A stretch of 6,982 nt of DNA from Promethearchaeota archaeon. Its GTDB lineage: Archaea; Asgardarchaeota; Lokiarchaeia; Sigynarchaeales; SOKP01. The stretch's first letter is position 1. The number at the start of each line of letters is the position of its first letter. The stretch is taken from NCBI GenBank assembly GCA_019057735.1, contig JAHLWV010000113.1, positions 1 through 6,982 on the forward strand. The letters are read 5' to 3'. Made by a program: the position numbers and the translations under genes. Below are positions 1 through 6,449 of the stretch, piece after piece. Under the pieces are notes generated by a model, which saw only the letters and a program-made list of their open reading frames with translations, was not told where the DNA came from and did no database searches.

Positions 1-546
1 ATTAAAGACATCCCAGGATCATCTGGAAGACTTGACGTAATCTCAAGATGTATTTTATCTGCGCTTACCATTGACACAAATCTTGAAGAAAATATTCAAA
101 TTTGGGTTTTTCTGGATAGGTATGGAACATTTGTCTTTGACTCTGATCTGTTCAATGATGAGTCTTTCCCAAAAAACGAAATTCTTTTAACGGATTTCTT
201 TGTAGAATTTATTAAAAAAACAAAAAAAGGAGAAAAGCATCCTGAAACTCCATTGGACTCAATTAAATACTCAAAATTAGATATTTTTGAAGCTATTAAG
301 AACTTCGTCAAAAAAAAATATAAGATTTTTGCGTTAAACGAGAACGGAAAGGATTTTAAAGAAGTTTTTGAGGAACTGAGTTCAAAGGATAATTTGCTAT
401 TTATTCTAGGAGATCAAAGTGGTGATCTCCTAAACAACAAAGAATTGAAAAAGTTGAATTTGGTAGATATAAGTCTAGGAAATCGCTCATACTTAGCATC
501 CTCTACGATTCGATTAATTAAAATGAATCTGCAATTATTCATATGA
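1..546 (+). CDS. trmY: tRNA (pseudouridine(54)-N(1))-methyltransferase TrmY, 3' part (5' end outside window)
   Basis: The open frame runs from base 1 to a TGA at 544-546, giving 181 visible residues. TrmY is a SPOUT-class, SAM-dependent enzyme that methylates N1 of pseudouridine 54 in the T-loop of archaeal tRNAs, yielding m1-pseudouridine. The frame opens with IKDIPGSSGRLDVISRCILSA (broken here as IKDIPGSSGR + LDVISRCILSA), matching the conserved N-terminal block of the family. Near the C-terminus are LGDQSGD (codons 406-426), the variant here of the LGDxxG loop, and SLGNRSYLAS (472-501), matching the SLGP-type block; these loops form the SAM-binding trefoil knot. Family members are about 190-200 residues, so only some 15-20 N-terminal residues should be missing. 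A run of nine A at about 310-318 is read through in frame without disruption. An internal ATG at 253 is not the start, since conserved blocks lie upstream. Recognition is from sequence motifs; the family assignment is confident. Confidence 0.88.
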   Translation: MKDIPGSSGRLDVISRCILSALTIDTNLEENIQIWVFLDRYGTFVFDSDLFNDESFPKNEILLTDFFVEFIKKTKKGEKHPETPLDSIKYSKLDIFEAIKNFVKKKYKIFALNENGKDFKEVFEELSSKDNLLFILGDQSGDLLNNKELKKLNLVDISLGNRSYLASSTIRLIKMNLQLFI

Positions 547-568
547 TAAATTTTTTATTTTAGAGTAC

Positions 569-580
569 TTTTAAATTTAA
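569..580 (+). promoter_or_regulatory. Candidate TATA box for the CDP-alcohol phosphotransferase gene
   Basis: The sequence TTTTAAATTTAA is centred near 574. Archaeal initiation about 26 bases downstream of the box centre would fall near 600, giving a transcript with little or no leader before the TTG at 611. No Shine-Dalgarno-like GGAGG or GGTG lies between them, which fits leaderless or near-leaderless initiation. The whole spacer is AT-rich, so the exact box is uncertain. Confidence 0.4.
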
Positions 581-610
581 TTATTGTTAAAACTTAATAA
601 TGATTAAATA

Positions 611-1294
611 TTGAGCAAAATAGAACAAGCTACTGAGAAACGGAACAGTCAGAGAAGAATTTTAGAAATATTTGTCGTGCTCCCGGCTAAAGCGTTAGTT
701 AAATGGGGATTTACACCAAATATACTTTCATTTTGTGGCTTTTTCTGTTCAGTAGCTGTTGCTATTTTACTCTCATTAGGAGGGTTACATTTTCCCTTTC
801 CTATAGCTTGGATCGTCCCATTTTTGATGTTCTGGGCGGGTGCTTTTGATGTGTTCGATGGAGAAATAGCACGGATGACTCAAAAAATTTCCAATTCAGG
901 AGCGTTTTTAGATTCAAACTTAGATAGGCTTTCTGATGCCGTTATAGTCTTAGGGTTAATAATAGGCGGATACTTTAATTATATAATTGGATATACGATA
1001 CTATTCTTAATTATTATGATTTCTTATATTCGCTCCAGAGCTGAAAATGAAGGAATTGAGATGAAAGGTATAGGCTTTATGGAAAGAGCTGAAAGACTAA
1101 TCATTTTATGGTTCGCCTTTATTACTGAATTCTGGATTTTTTTCTTATCAGACCTATTTTATGGAGCTCCTTTCGAACTATTTTTCCCGATATTCACTAT
1201 AATCTTTACGGGACTACTAATTTTGACAATAGCACAGAGATTAATCTTTTCTTTTAAAGAATTAAGCAAAATTGAAAGGCACGATAAAAATTAA
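611..1294 (+). CDS. CDP-alcohol phosphatidyltransferase, archaetidylinositol phosphate synthase type
   Basis: This is an integral membrane enzyme of 227 residues that transfers a polar head group (by family, inositol-1-phosphate) onto CDP-archaeol in ether-lipid synthesis. The complete family signature is present: D80, D83-G84, A87-R88, then eight residues to G97, then D101 and D105, which are the metal- and CDP-binding aspartates. Upstream, GFTPNILSF (33-41) is the usual substrate-entry segment. Downstream, IRSRAENEGIEMKGIGFMER (140-159) resembles the block typical of archaeal inositol-phosphate synthases and points to that subgroup rather than serine or glycerol transferases. Hydrophobic segments cover roughly 38-57, 63-79, 109-137, 162-180 and 190-210. 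The start is TTG: an in-frame TAA at 605-607 leaves only ATA or TTG, no ATG occurs before the middle of the protein, and the N-terminus has normal length. The spacer from trmY is 64 bases, and a candidate promoter sits in it. Head-group specificity is inferred from family resemblance. Confidence 0.85.
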   Translation: MSKIEQATEKRNSQRRILEIFVVLPAKALVKWGFTPNILSFCGFFCSVAVAILLSLGGLHFPFPIAWIVPFLMFWAGAFDVFDGEIARMTQKISNSGAFLDSNLDRLSDAVIVLGLIIGGYFNYIIGYTILFLIIMISYIRSRAENEGIEMKGIGFMERAERLIILWFAFITEFWIFFLSDLFYGAPFELFFPIFTIIFTGLLILTIAQRLIFSFKELSKIERHDKN

Positions 1295-1297
1295 CTA

Positions 1298-1306
1298 CTT
1301 CTTTTT
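1298..1306 (+). terminator. Possible T-rich archaeal terminator after the phosphotransferase gene
   Basis: A pyrimidine tract, CTTCTTTTT, begins four bases after the TAA of the upstream gene. Archaeal RNA polymerase often stops at T-rich tracts without a strong hairpin. A small inverted repeat (TAAGG / CCTTA, four-base loop, 1365-1378) lies further down but is not followed by a long T run. The assignment is weak because T runs are common here. Confidence 0.25.
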
Positions 1307-1350
1307 GAAATTAAACCGTTATAGAACGAATACTTGCTAATCTCCTAAGG

Positions 1351-1367
1351 GAAGAAAAATTTTTTAA
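1351..1367 (+). promoter_or_regulatory. Candidate BRE/TATA element for eS26
   Basis: A purine-rich stretch (GAAGAAAA) is followed by ATTTTTTAA, resembling a BRE plus TATA box centred near 1363. This would start transcription near 1389 and give a leader of roughly 43 bases before the ATT at 1432. A second TATA-like sequence, TTATAATAA at 1409-1417, would start transcription near 1437-1439, just inside the gene, so the first is the better fit. The distance rule, not an experiment, is the only support. Confidence 0.35.
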
Positions 1368-1431
1368 GGTTTGCCTTATTCTAAAATGCAGAAATAGAAG
1401 TTAATTACTTATAATAAAAAGCTGATTTTTA

Positions 1432-1704
1432 ATTCCTAAGAAGAGAAGAAGCGGTGGTAAGACCGGCTCAAGTAAGGGAAGTTATAAAACTGTTCAATGC
1501 AGTAAATGTGGACGAAGGGTTCCTCGGAGTAAGGCTAAGGCAGTAACTAGACGAACTTCTTTAGTTGATGGGAGAATGTTTGCTGAACTGAAAAAAACTG
1601 GGACGATCATTATGTCTGCAAGTACGAAAAAATATTATTGTATAAGTTGCGCTGTTCATAGTCATCAAGTTAGTCAACGAAGTAAAGCATCAAGAAAATT
1701 TTAA
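1432..1704 (+). CDS. rps26e: Small ribosomal subunit protein eS26 (S26e), apparent ATT start
   Basis: This is a 90-residue zinc-binding protein of the 30S subunit that sits near the mRNA exit channel, where its eukaryotic counterpart contacts mRNA upstream of the start codon. The N-terminal basic tail begins PKKRRSGGK. Two CxxC pairs make the zinc site: C23/C26 in VQCSKCGRRVPRSKA and C70/C73 in YYCISCAVHS. A basic tail ending SKASRKF follows, and the YCxSCAxHS block is the hallmark of the family. The frame has no ATG, GTG or TTG upstream of the conserved region. An in-frame TGA at 1423-1425 leaves only TTT, TTA, ATT and CCT before the lysines, and ATT at 1432 lines up exactly with the family's usual MxKKRR-type beginning. 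The first internal ATG (1576) would delete the first CxxC. A weak match to the 16S tail, GCTGAT at 1421-1426, lies five bases before ATT. The stop is one base from the stop of the convergent PIN-domain gene. Confidence 0.87.
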   Translation: MPKKRRSGGKTGSSKGSYKTVQCSKCGRRVPRSKAKAVTRRTSLVDGRMFAELKKTGTIIMSASTKKYYCISCAVHSHQVSQRSKASRKF

Positions 1705-1705
1705 G

Positions 1706-3712
1706 TTATATATTTAGAGCTTTAAAGAAAGAGGGCAACGAGTATATAATTTCGCATTCATCTTTAGTTACAACTTCAATAACAGCTCTAATTAAATAAG
1801 TATCTCTCAAAGTTTCGCTTGGATTGTATATTTTAACTTTAGTGGTGGGCTTGAACTTCAGAGTATAGTTTTCAGCGATACCGATAACATTATCGTCAGT
1901 TTTTAGAATGATACCTAACAAACCCAATTCATAATGAGAGACTATGAAAAGATATTTTGGAGTTTTTGTGTTTTTTACCTTCTCAAAATGAACAACTTCT
2001 AAGTAGTCTTCTTGAAGCTCTTTAGGAAGTTTGATATAAGGAATAATCTTCTTTTTTCCAGAAATGTAAGGAAAGGGCGTGTAGAACAGAATGTTAAAAC
2101 TGGAAATTTTCTTGATTTGCTCGTTATATTTCTCTACATCTTTTACTGAGTAGGCCTTACTAAGTAAAACATCTAATTTATCAACCATGATATCTTCAGT
2201 TGAATAGCCATTTAGCACAGTAGCAATATACGATCTCTTTAATTTTTCTATTAATATATCGCTTCTAATTTTCAATTTATAGTCAATACTTATCTCTAAC
2301 GCCTCATTGTAAAGATTTGCAGCTAATTGTGAGTGCCCTAAAGCTAAGAAATAATCGCCCAGCTCACTGAAAACGATAATAGTATCTAAGAAATTCTTTT
2401 CCATATCCATGTTAGCTATTTCATCCATAATCGCCATAGCAGTCTCACTATCATCTCCTTTAATATAAAGAGCAATAGCTTTTCCAATCGCGCATTTAAG
2501 TTTAAGTCTTTCGTCGTTATAAATATCAGCAAGCTCTTCTGTAAAATTATATGCCATAATCGCGTTGTTATATAGTCCATGAAATAGTAGGATTAATGCT
2601 TTTACATAGTTTAGAGTTAAACATGTTTGGTGATTATGGATTATTGTAGAAAATAAAGCAGCTCTTTCTAAAGAGTCTATAGCATTATTAACTCTCCCTA
2701 AAGAAATTAATATAAAGGCTCTTAGGAATTCCATCTTAGATATCTCGCTGCAGATTAATTTTTCAATGATATCGTAATCTTTTAGATTAGTTAGCTGACC
2801 TGAAGCAATCTGCAATAGTGAAATTAAGAAACCATTACCTTTCTTTAAATATATTACCGCGTTCTTAGAATCGTGCTTTTCAATTGCTTTGCGAGCTTGC
2901 TTTACGTATTCTCGAGATATTTTTAAGTTTTCAAGGAAATTTATTATCCCCGCTATTAACTCTTCTTCACTATTGGCTAGATTATGGTTTTCAATGTATT
3001 TCTCACAAATTGCGATTTCTTGATCGTATTTGCCTGCTCCTATTTCAAATTTTACGGGACCTTTTTGACTATCAATATATTGTGAGTCTTGGGTTAAAAT
3101 AGAGTCTTGTGTTACACTTATTGCCTTCTCTATTAACCATGTTATTTTTTCTTCAGCAGGGTAAATTTTAGAGCGTTCTATCATGTACGATAAAGTGTAG
3201 TTTAAACTCTTTTTCCAAATATTTTTAAAATAGCTCCTTAACTGCTTATTGGAAATTGTTCTGTGAATTTTTAGTAAAAAACTTGAGAGCGATAAAATAT
3301 TGATTTTGCCGCGAAAGTATAAATTAGCGTTTTTAGCAAGCTTAAAGTCGTCAGATACCATATTAATATGAATAGGTTGATTATTTTCTTTATCGAGCAA
3401 TTTCTGCGATAACGAGAGCAAAGATAAATCAGGATCTTGAGCAGGAAACCGAATGCCTTGAGAACTAAGTTTTTTTTTAACAGCTTCTATTTCAGAATCG
3501 GTTATTTCCTCGACATGTATGATTTTCTGGAATTTTTCACGGAACGTATGGGGTGCTTTAATTTCATCAAATACAACGGTGCTAATGTAATACTCAAAAC
3601 CTAAATCAGACGCTACTTTATCAAGGTTTCCGAGAAAATTTTTAGCTCTAATCGAGTTCATACAAATAAAGAAATTTGCATCAAATACGATGATTTCGCT
3701 CATTTTTGGCAT
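1706..3712 (-). CDS. PIN-domain (predicted ribonuclease) protein with TPR-like helical repeats
   Basis: The product is 668 residues. Residues 1-150 form a PIN domain, a metal-dependent RNase fold. The acidic residues expected in the active site are all visible: D11 in VFDANFF, E50 in VVFDEIKAP, D93/D95 in QDPDLSLLSLS, and D121/D122 in MVSDDFKLAKNA. The nuclease is therefore probably active. From about 150 to 530 the protein is almost all helical, with TPR-like helix pairs such as FSELGDYFLALGHSQLAANL near 440-465. The last ~120 residues (about 545-668) look beta-rich, with many alternating I/V/Y stretches and lysines. Classical VapC toxins are only about 130 residues, no antitoxin-sized gene is adjacent, and there is no NOB1 zinc ribbon, so this is neither a simple VapC nor NOB1. 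The solenoid suggests binding of a protein or RNA partner. The start could be M1 (3712) or M4 (3703, giving MSEIIVFD); the TATA spacing suits either. The exact substrate is unknown. Confidence 0.75.
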   Translation of the reverse strand: MPKMSEIIVFDANFFICMNSIRAKNFLGNLDKVASDLGFEYYISTVVFDEIKAPHTFREKFQKIIHVEEITDSEIEAVKKKLSSQGIRFPAQDPDLSLLSLSQKLLDKENNQPIHINMVSDDFKLAKNANLYFRGKINILSLSSFLLKIHRTISNKQLRSYFKNIWKKSLNYTLSYMIERSKIYPAEEKITWLIEKAISVTQDSILTQDSQYIDSQKGPVKFEIGAGKYDQEIAICEKYIENHNLANSEEELIAGIINFLENLKISREYVKQARKAIEKHDSKNAVIYLKKGNGFLISLLQIASGQLTNLKDYDIIEKLICSEISKMEFLRAFILISLGRVNNAIDSLERAALFSTIIHNHQTCLTLNYVKALILLFHGLYNNAIMAYNFTEELADIYNDERLKLKCAIGKAIALYIKGDDSETAMAIMDEIANMDMEKNFLDTIIVFSELGDYFLALGHSQLAANLYNEALEISIDYKLKIRSDILIEKLKRSYIATVLNGYSTEDIMVDKLDVLLSKAYSVKDVEKYNEQIKKISSFNILFYTPFPYISGKKKIIPYIKLPKELQEDYLEVVHFEKVKNTKTPKYLFIVSHYELGLLGIILKTDDNVIGIAENYTLKFKPTTKVKIYNPSETLRDTYLIRAVIEVVTKDECEIIYSLPSFFKALNI

Positions 3713-3730
3713 AATTCCCTAAAACATCTC

Positions 3731-3740
3731 CTTATATCAA
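3731..3740 (-). promoter_or_regulatory. Candidate TATA box for the PIN-TPR gene
   Basis: On the minus strand this reads TTGATATAAG. Initiation about 26 bases downstream of its centre would fall near 3709, between the two candidate start codons at 3712 and 3703. That would favour the second methionine on a nearly leaderless message. The overlapping GGAGATG at 3731-3725 looks Shine-Dalgarno-like, but it lies 12 bases from the first ATG and would probably be upstream of the transcript start. Confidence 0.35.
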
Positions 3741-3785
3741 AAGTTACATTTTAGATATTAATGATTATATTAAATCTCTAGTAAT

Positions 3786-3795
3786 AATATAAAAT
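3786..3795 (+). promoter_or_regulatory. Candidate TATA box for mobB
   Basis: AATATAAAAT is centred near 3791 and predicts a transcript start near 3817, about 16 bases ahead of the mobB ATG. The box is bracketed by two near-copies of one sequence, AAATCTCTAGTA (3772-3783) and AAATCTAGTA (3792-3801), 20 bases apart start to start. Paired sites of this kind could serve as an operator. No Shine-Dalgarno sequence precedes the ATG. Confidence 0.4.
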
Positions 3796-3832
3796 CTAGT
3801 ATTTTTCAAGCTCTTAGAATCTATGGTTAAAA

Positions 3833-4336
3833 ATGAACGTTATTAGCGTTATTGGGAATTCTGGCTCTGGTAAGACTCATCTAATTGAATTTCTTATCAA
3901 GAAATTTAAAACAGAACATGACCTTGAAGTTAGTGTTGTAAAATATGTCCATGAACATAGAATAGACGAAGAAGGAAAAGATTCTTTTAAATTTTCTGAA
4001 GCCGGTGCGGTCTTTTCTGTTATAAAAAATAAGTTTAATCAAAACGCAATTTATCTCAATAAAAAAATCAGCGTAGAGGATTTAATAAACTGGCTCAAAA
4101 AAAGCCCATATAAAGTTGATCTTATAATTATTGAGAGTTTTAGGGATGTATCGTACCCTACCATTTTATGCGTAAAAGAATTACAGGAGATTGAAGTCCA
4201 ATTAAACAAAAATGTTAAATTGATATCCGGATTAATCGGCTTAAATAAACCCAGCAAGAAAAGAGAAGATCAGATACCGATTTTTAATATACAAGAAAAT
4301 TTTGAAAGATTTAGTAATTTGTTTAATATACCTTAG
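3833..4336 (+). CDS. mobB: Molybdopterin-guanine dinucleotide biosynthesis protein B (MobB)
   Basis: MobB is a 160-180 residue GTP-binding P-loop protein that assists MobA in attaching GMP to molybdopterin; this one has 167 residues. Residues 1-15 give a beta strand followed by a Walker A motif, GNSGSGKT (8-15). The MobB hallmark follows at 45-59, a D-x-x-GKDS-x4-AGA block (DEEGKDSFKFSEAGA). Next comes a hydrophobic strand ending in E101, LIIIESFRDVSYPTI, matching the family's E-G-F-K-x4-P-K-I block with F103 and P109 kept and R104 in place of lysine. The N-terminal K37 and H40 positions are also typical. The start ATG is the only one available, because the frame is closed by TAG at 3815-3817. 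No mobA, moeA or moaA gene is visible nearby, so the gene stands alone. It could serve a tungsten or molybdenum pterin enzyme encoded elsewhere. It converges with the next gene, leaving 12 bases between stops. Confidence 0.85.
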   Translation: MNVISVIGNSGSGKTHLIEFLIKKFKTEHDLEVSVVKYVHEHRIDEEGKDSFKFSEAGAVFSVIKNKFNQNAIYLNKKISVEDLINWLKKSPYKVDLIIIESFRDVSYPTILCVKELQEIEVQLNKNVKLISGLIGLNKPSKKREDQIPIFNIQENFERFSNLFNIP

Positions 4337-4348
4337 AAAATAATAGAG

Positions 4349-6280
4349 TTAATCAGCAGTTTCCCAAAAATCTGTGAGTTGTTGACAAACATACTCGATA
4401 TCTTGTAGGTTTTCTATGTGTTCAGCATCACCAATAAAATAATTTTTTAATATCTTATATATCTCCGTTTTATTTTCATCGTTTTTTATCAAAACACGAA
4501 TTTCCGATATAAAATTGATAATTGGAGTGATAAGCCCAGTGATTAACCACTCTTCGAATAGTATCTGTCCTTTGGGGGACTGAAAATTAAACGTAATAAC
4601 AAACCTAGCGATGTCTTCATATCGATAGAAGTATTTTTGTGGTATATTTACTTTGAAATTTTCTAAATCCTTTAGTAAAGCGTCTTTATTCATCGATATA
4701 ATGTAATCAGGCCAAACATCATCAGAAACATTCAAATCACTAAAAACAAACAACTCTAATACCCTTAATGCGATGTTTTTCCCGACATACCTACTTCTTG
4801 GGTCGATAAAGTTTTTGGATGCTTGGCTTGGAAGTTTCCTGAGAAAGATTTTGTCGATAAGTGTGTAGAGCATTCTACAAATATGATCCACTACTATTTT
4901 AAAATTTAGTAATTCATTACTCGGATCTTCTTCTAAAGTCTTATTCTCAATCTCAATCAAACGCGATATGCTCGAATTTAAACTAAGTAAAAATGCTTTA
5001 AAGAAATCGTAATTGAGTTCTGAGATTTCTTTGTTAAATATTTTCTTAAAAAAGATATCTGGGTTCTCGATGTTTGTCAAAATCGAAAGAGTGTCTAAAA
5101 ACTCTTGAACTTCGCTAATTGTGTTAGAGTTGATTACATTTTCCGTTTTTGAATTATAATCATTTAATTTTGATTTGAATTCAGTGGGTAAAAACAAGAG
5201 ATCACTCACTTCTAAAGCTTCTAAACTCCCACTTCCGAAATAATATTTGGTATAGAGAAGAAATAAATTAAATTGGCTCTTTTGGCTAGGTAAATTATTA
5301 GCCTGGAACGTAGAGTATAGAGTAGATTTAAAATCAATGAAATCAAAGATTCGCAATAGCGCGTTCTTTTTTTCGTCAGTATAATCGAAATTCCGCAAGA
5401 ATTCTTTTCTAATAATATCTAGCTTTGGAAACACCGAATCTTCCACTCTCGAGCATACAAAATTTAGGAAGTCCAAAATTGGAGAAAAATTTCCTAACAG
5501 GTTACATTTCTTATAAAAATAATACATTAGATCAACGAGGTTCTCTTTAGCACTAGAATACTGGTCAAGAGCTATTTGGTACACCCTTTCCCTCCCAGCC
5601 AATAATTTATCAAAGTATTGCTCAGGAACATCTTTAAAGTATTTTAAAAAATAATATAAATTTGATAAATAATAATTATCAAAAAATTCGTCTTTGCTAC
5701 TCTTGATAACGATTAAAAAATTCAGAGCGTTACTTTCACCATTATTTAAAACAACACCGTCTAAAACGATGTAAAATTTTTCATCTAAAAGTTTTCTCAA
5801 TACTACTCCAAGTATGGTAACTACCATATAGAGATATCCTGATGGGGAGGCGGATGGAGAGGTTATGTCATCAACATTATCTTTAAAATCCTCAGCAAAT
5901 TCGTTAAAGATCTCCTTTTCTTCGGAAGATAGATTGTAACTATACTCTAAAAATAAATTGTCGTCTGATATCTTCTCTTTTTCTATTAATTTTAAAGAAT
6001 TAGTATCGTATCCACAGAAAGTTTGTAAGTAAAATGTTAGAAGTTCGTCGAAATGTTGAAAAAAGAAAGTACTGTAAGTTTTTTTAATAACGCGATTCTT
6101 ATTTTTTAGTTTAAACGCCTTCCAATCTCGGTTAATTTTTTCTTTAAATTTGTCAAAAGCAATATTTTTGGCTTCTAGTATTTCAAAAAAAACGTGCGAA
6201 TTCAATTTAATGGTTAAATCTCTTCCCTTGGAATGCTCTCCAATGGATTTAAGAATAGTACGTAATTCTTTATTAACCAC
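4349..6280 (-). CDS. Large protein of unknown function, mostly alpha-helical
   Basis: I do not recognise this 643-residue protein. Its composition is rich in F, Y, L, N, K, D and E, with very few cysteines and no signal peptide. Predicted structure by eye is mainly helix, with a possible beta segment around 165-195 (KFYIVLDGVVL, then NFLIVIK). A short S/P-rich linker, SPSASPSG (141-148), separates an acidic helix (118-138) from a hydrophobic stretch YLYMVVTILGVVL (149-161). I see no Walker A, HxH, CxxC, DEAD or other catalytic signature. A conserved-looking basic/aromatic patch, DPRSRYVGKN (about 487-496), is the most motif-like part. The start is GTG at 6280; no ATG lies in frame near the N-terminus, and the next in-frame methionine is M152. 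The gene is convergent with mobB and has its own probable promoter. The long, uninterrupted frame argues that it is real. It may be lineage-specific. Confidence 0.7.
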   Translation of the reverse strand: MVNKELRTILKSIGEHSKGRDLTIKLNSHVFFEILEAKNIAFDKFKEKINRDWKAFKLKNKNRVIKKTYSTFFFQHFDELLTFYLQTFCGYDTNSLKLIEKEKISDDNLFLEYSYNLSSEEKEIFNEFAEDFKDNVDDITSPSASPSGYLYMVVTILGVVLRKLLDEKFYIVLDGVVLNNGESNALNFLIVIKSSKDEFFDNYYLSNLYYFLKYFKDVPEQYFDKLLAGRERVYQIALDQYSSAKENLVDLMYYFYKKCNLLGNFSPILDFLNFVCSRVEDSVFPKLDIIRKEFLRNFDYTDEKKNALLRIFDFIDFKSTLYSTFQANNLPSQKSQFNLFLLYTKYYFGSGSLEALEVSDLLFLPTEFKSKLNDYNSKTENVINSNTISEVQEFLDTLSILTNIENPDIFFKKIFNKEISELNYDFFKAFLLSLNSSISRLIEIENKTLEEDPSNELLNFKIVVDHICRMLYTLIDKIFLRKLPSQASKNFIDPRSRYVGKNIALRVLELFVFSDLNVSDDVWPDYIISMNKDALLKDLENFKVNIPQKYFYRYEDIARFVITFNFQSPKGQILFEEWLITGLITPIINFISEIRVLIKNDENKTEIYKILKNYFIGDAEHIENLQDIEYVCQQLTDFWETAD

Positions 6281-6312
6281 GATTAATCAAATTTTAAATT
6301 ATTAAGATAGAC

Positions 6313-6321
6313 AAATAAAAT
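6313..6321 (-). promoter_or_regulatory. Candidate TATA box for the 643-residue gene, in the 169-base spacer
   Basis: The minus strand reads ATTTTATTT, centred near 6317, predicting a start near 6291, about 11 bases ahead of the GTG. An alternative AT-only box at 6289-6300 would place the transcript start inside the gene and so fits worse. The rest of the spacer (6281-6449) is AT-rich; I find no RNA gene in it. Confidence 0.35.
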
Positions 6322-6378
6322 CCTTACAACCCTAATATAAAATTATAAAATACCCGTATATATAACGTGAAATTTCAG

Positions 6379-6389
6379 AAATAAAAATC
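6379..6389 (-). terminator. Possible T-rich terminator downstream of the AIR-synthase-like gene
   Basis: On the minus strand this reads GATTTTTATTT and lies about 60 bases beyond the stop of the AIR-synthase-like gene, ahead of the next promoter. A perfect eight-base palindrome, GAAATTTC, sits just beyond it at 6369-6376. Archaeal termination at T tracts makes this plausible, but T runs are frequent in this sequence. Confidence 0.22.
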
Positions 6390-6449
6390 TTGGTATTTAA
6401 ATAATTACGTGTTTTGTCTACTTCGGAAGTTTTTTAGGATGTAAGAAAT

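Noticed and set aside
96..311. Minus-strand open frame antisense to trmY
   Set aside because: It lies wholly opposite conserved TrmY sequence and its translation has no recognisable features; a shadow of the real gene.
1295..1431. Possible C/D-box small RNA or riboswitch in the spacer before eS26
   Set aside because: A CTGA (D-box-like) occurs at 1422-1425, but no RTGATGA C box is present and the only hairpin has a five-base stem; nothing supports an RNA gene.
2884..3102. Plus-strand open frame opposite the PIN-TPR gene
   Set aside because: Fully antisense to a long, well-supported coding frame, with a leucine-rich composition expected from the complement of that frame.
1706..3712. Toxin-antitoxin module based on the PIN domain
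   Set aside because: The protein is about five times the length of a VapC toxin and has no small antitoxin gene upstream; the neighbour across the promoter region is mobB in the opposite direction.
4051..4257. Minus-strand open frame inside mobB
   Set aside because: Antisense to the conserved MobB E101 region; no start signal or family features.
4440..5900. Possible membrane anchor YLYMVVTILGVVL (residues 149-161) in the 643-residue protein
   Set aside because: The hydrophobic run is only about 13 residues, followed by RKLLDEK, and is flanked by strongly charged sequence; a buried helix or strand is more likely than a membrane span.
6420..6435. Inverted repeat ACTTC-G-GAAGT followed by six T on the plus strand, like an intrinsic terminator
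   Set aside because: The full stem leaves a one-base loop (four pairs with a three-base loop at best), and no plus-strand gene lies upstream, so there is nothing for it to terminate.
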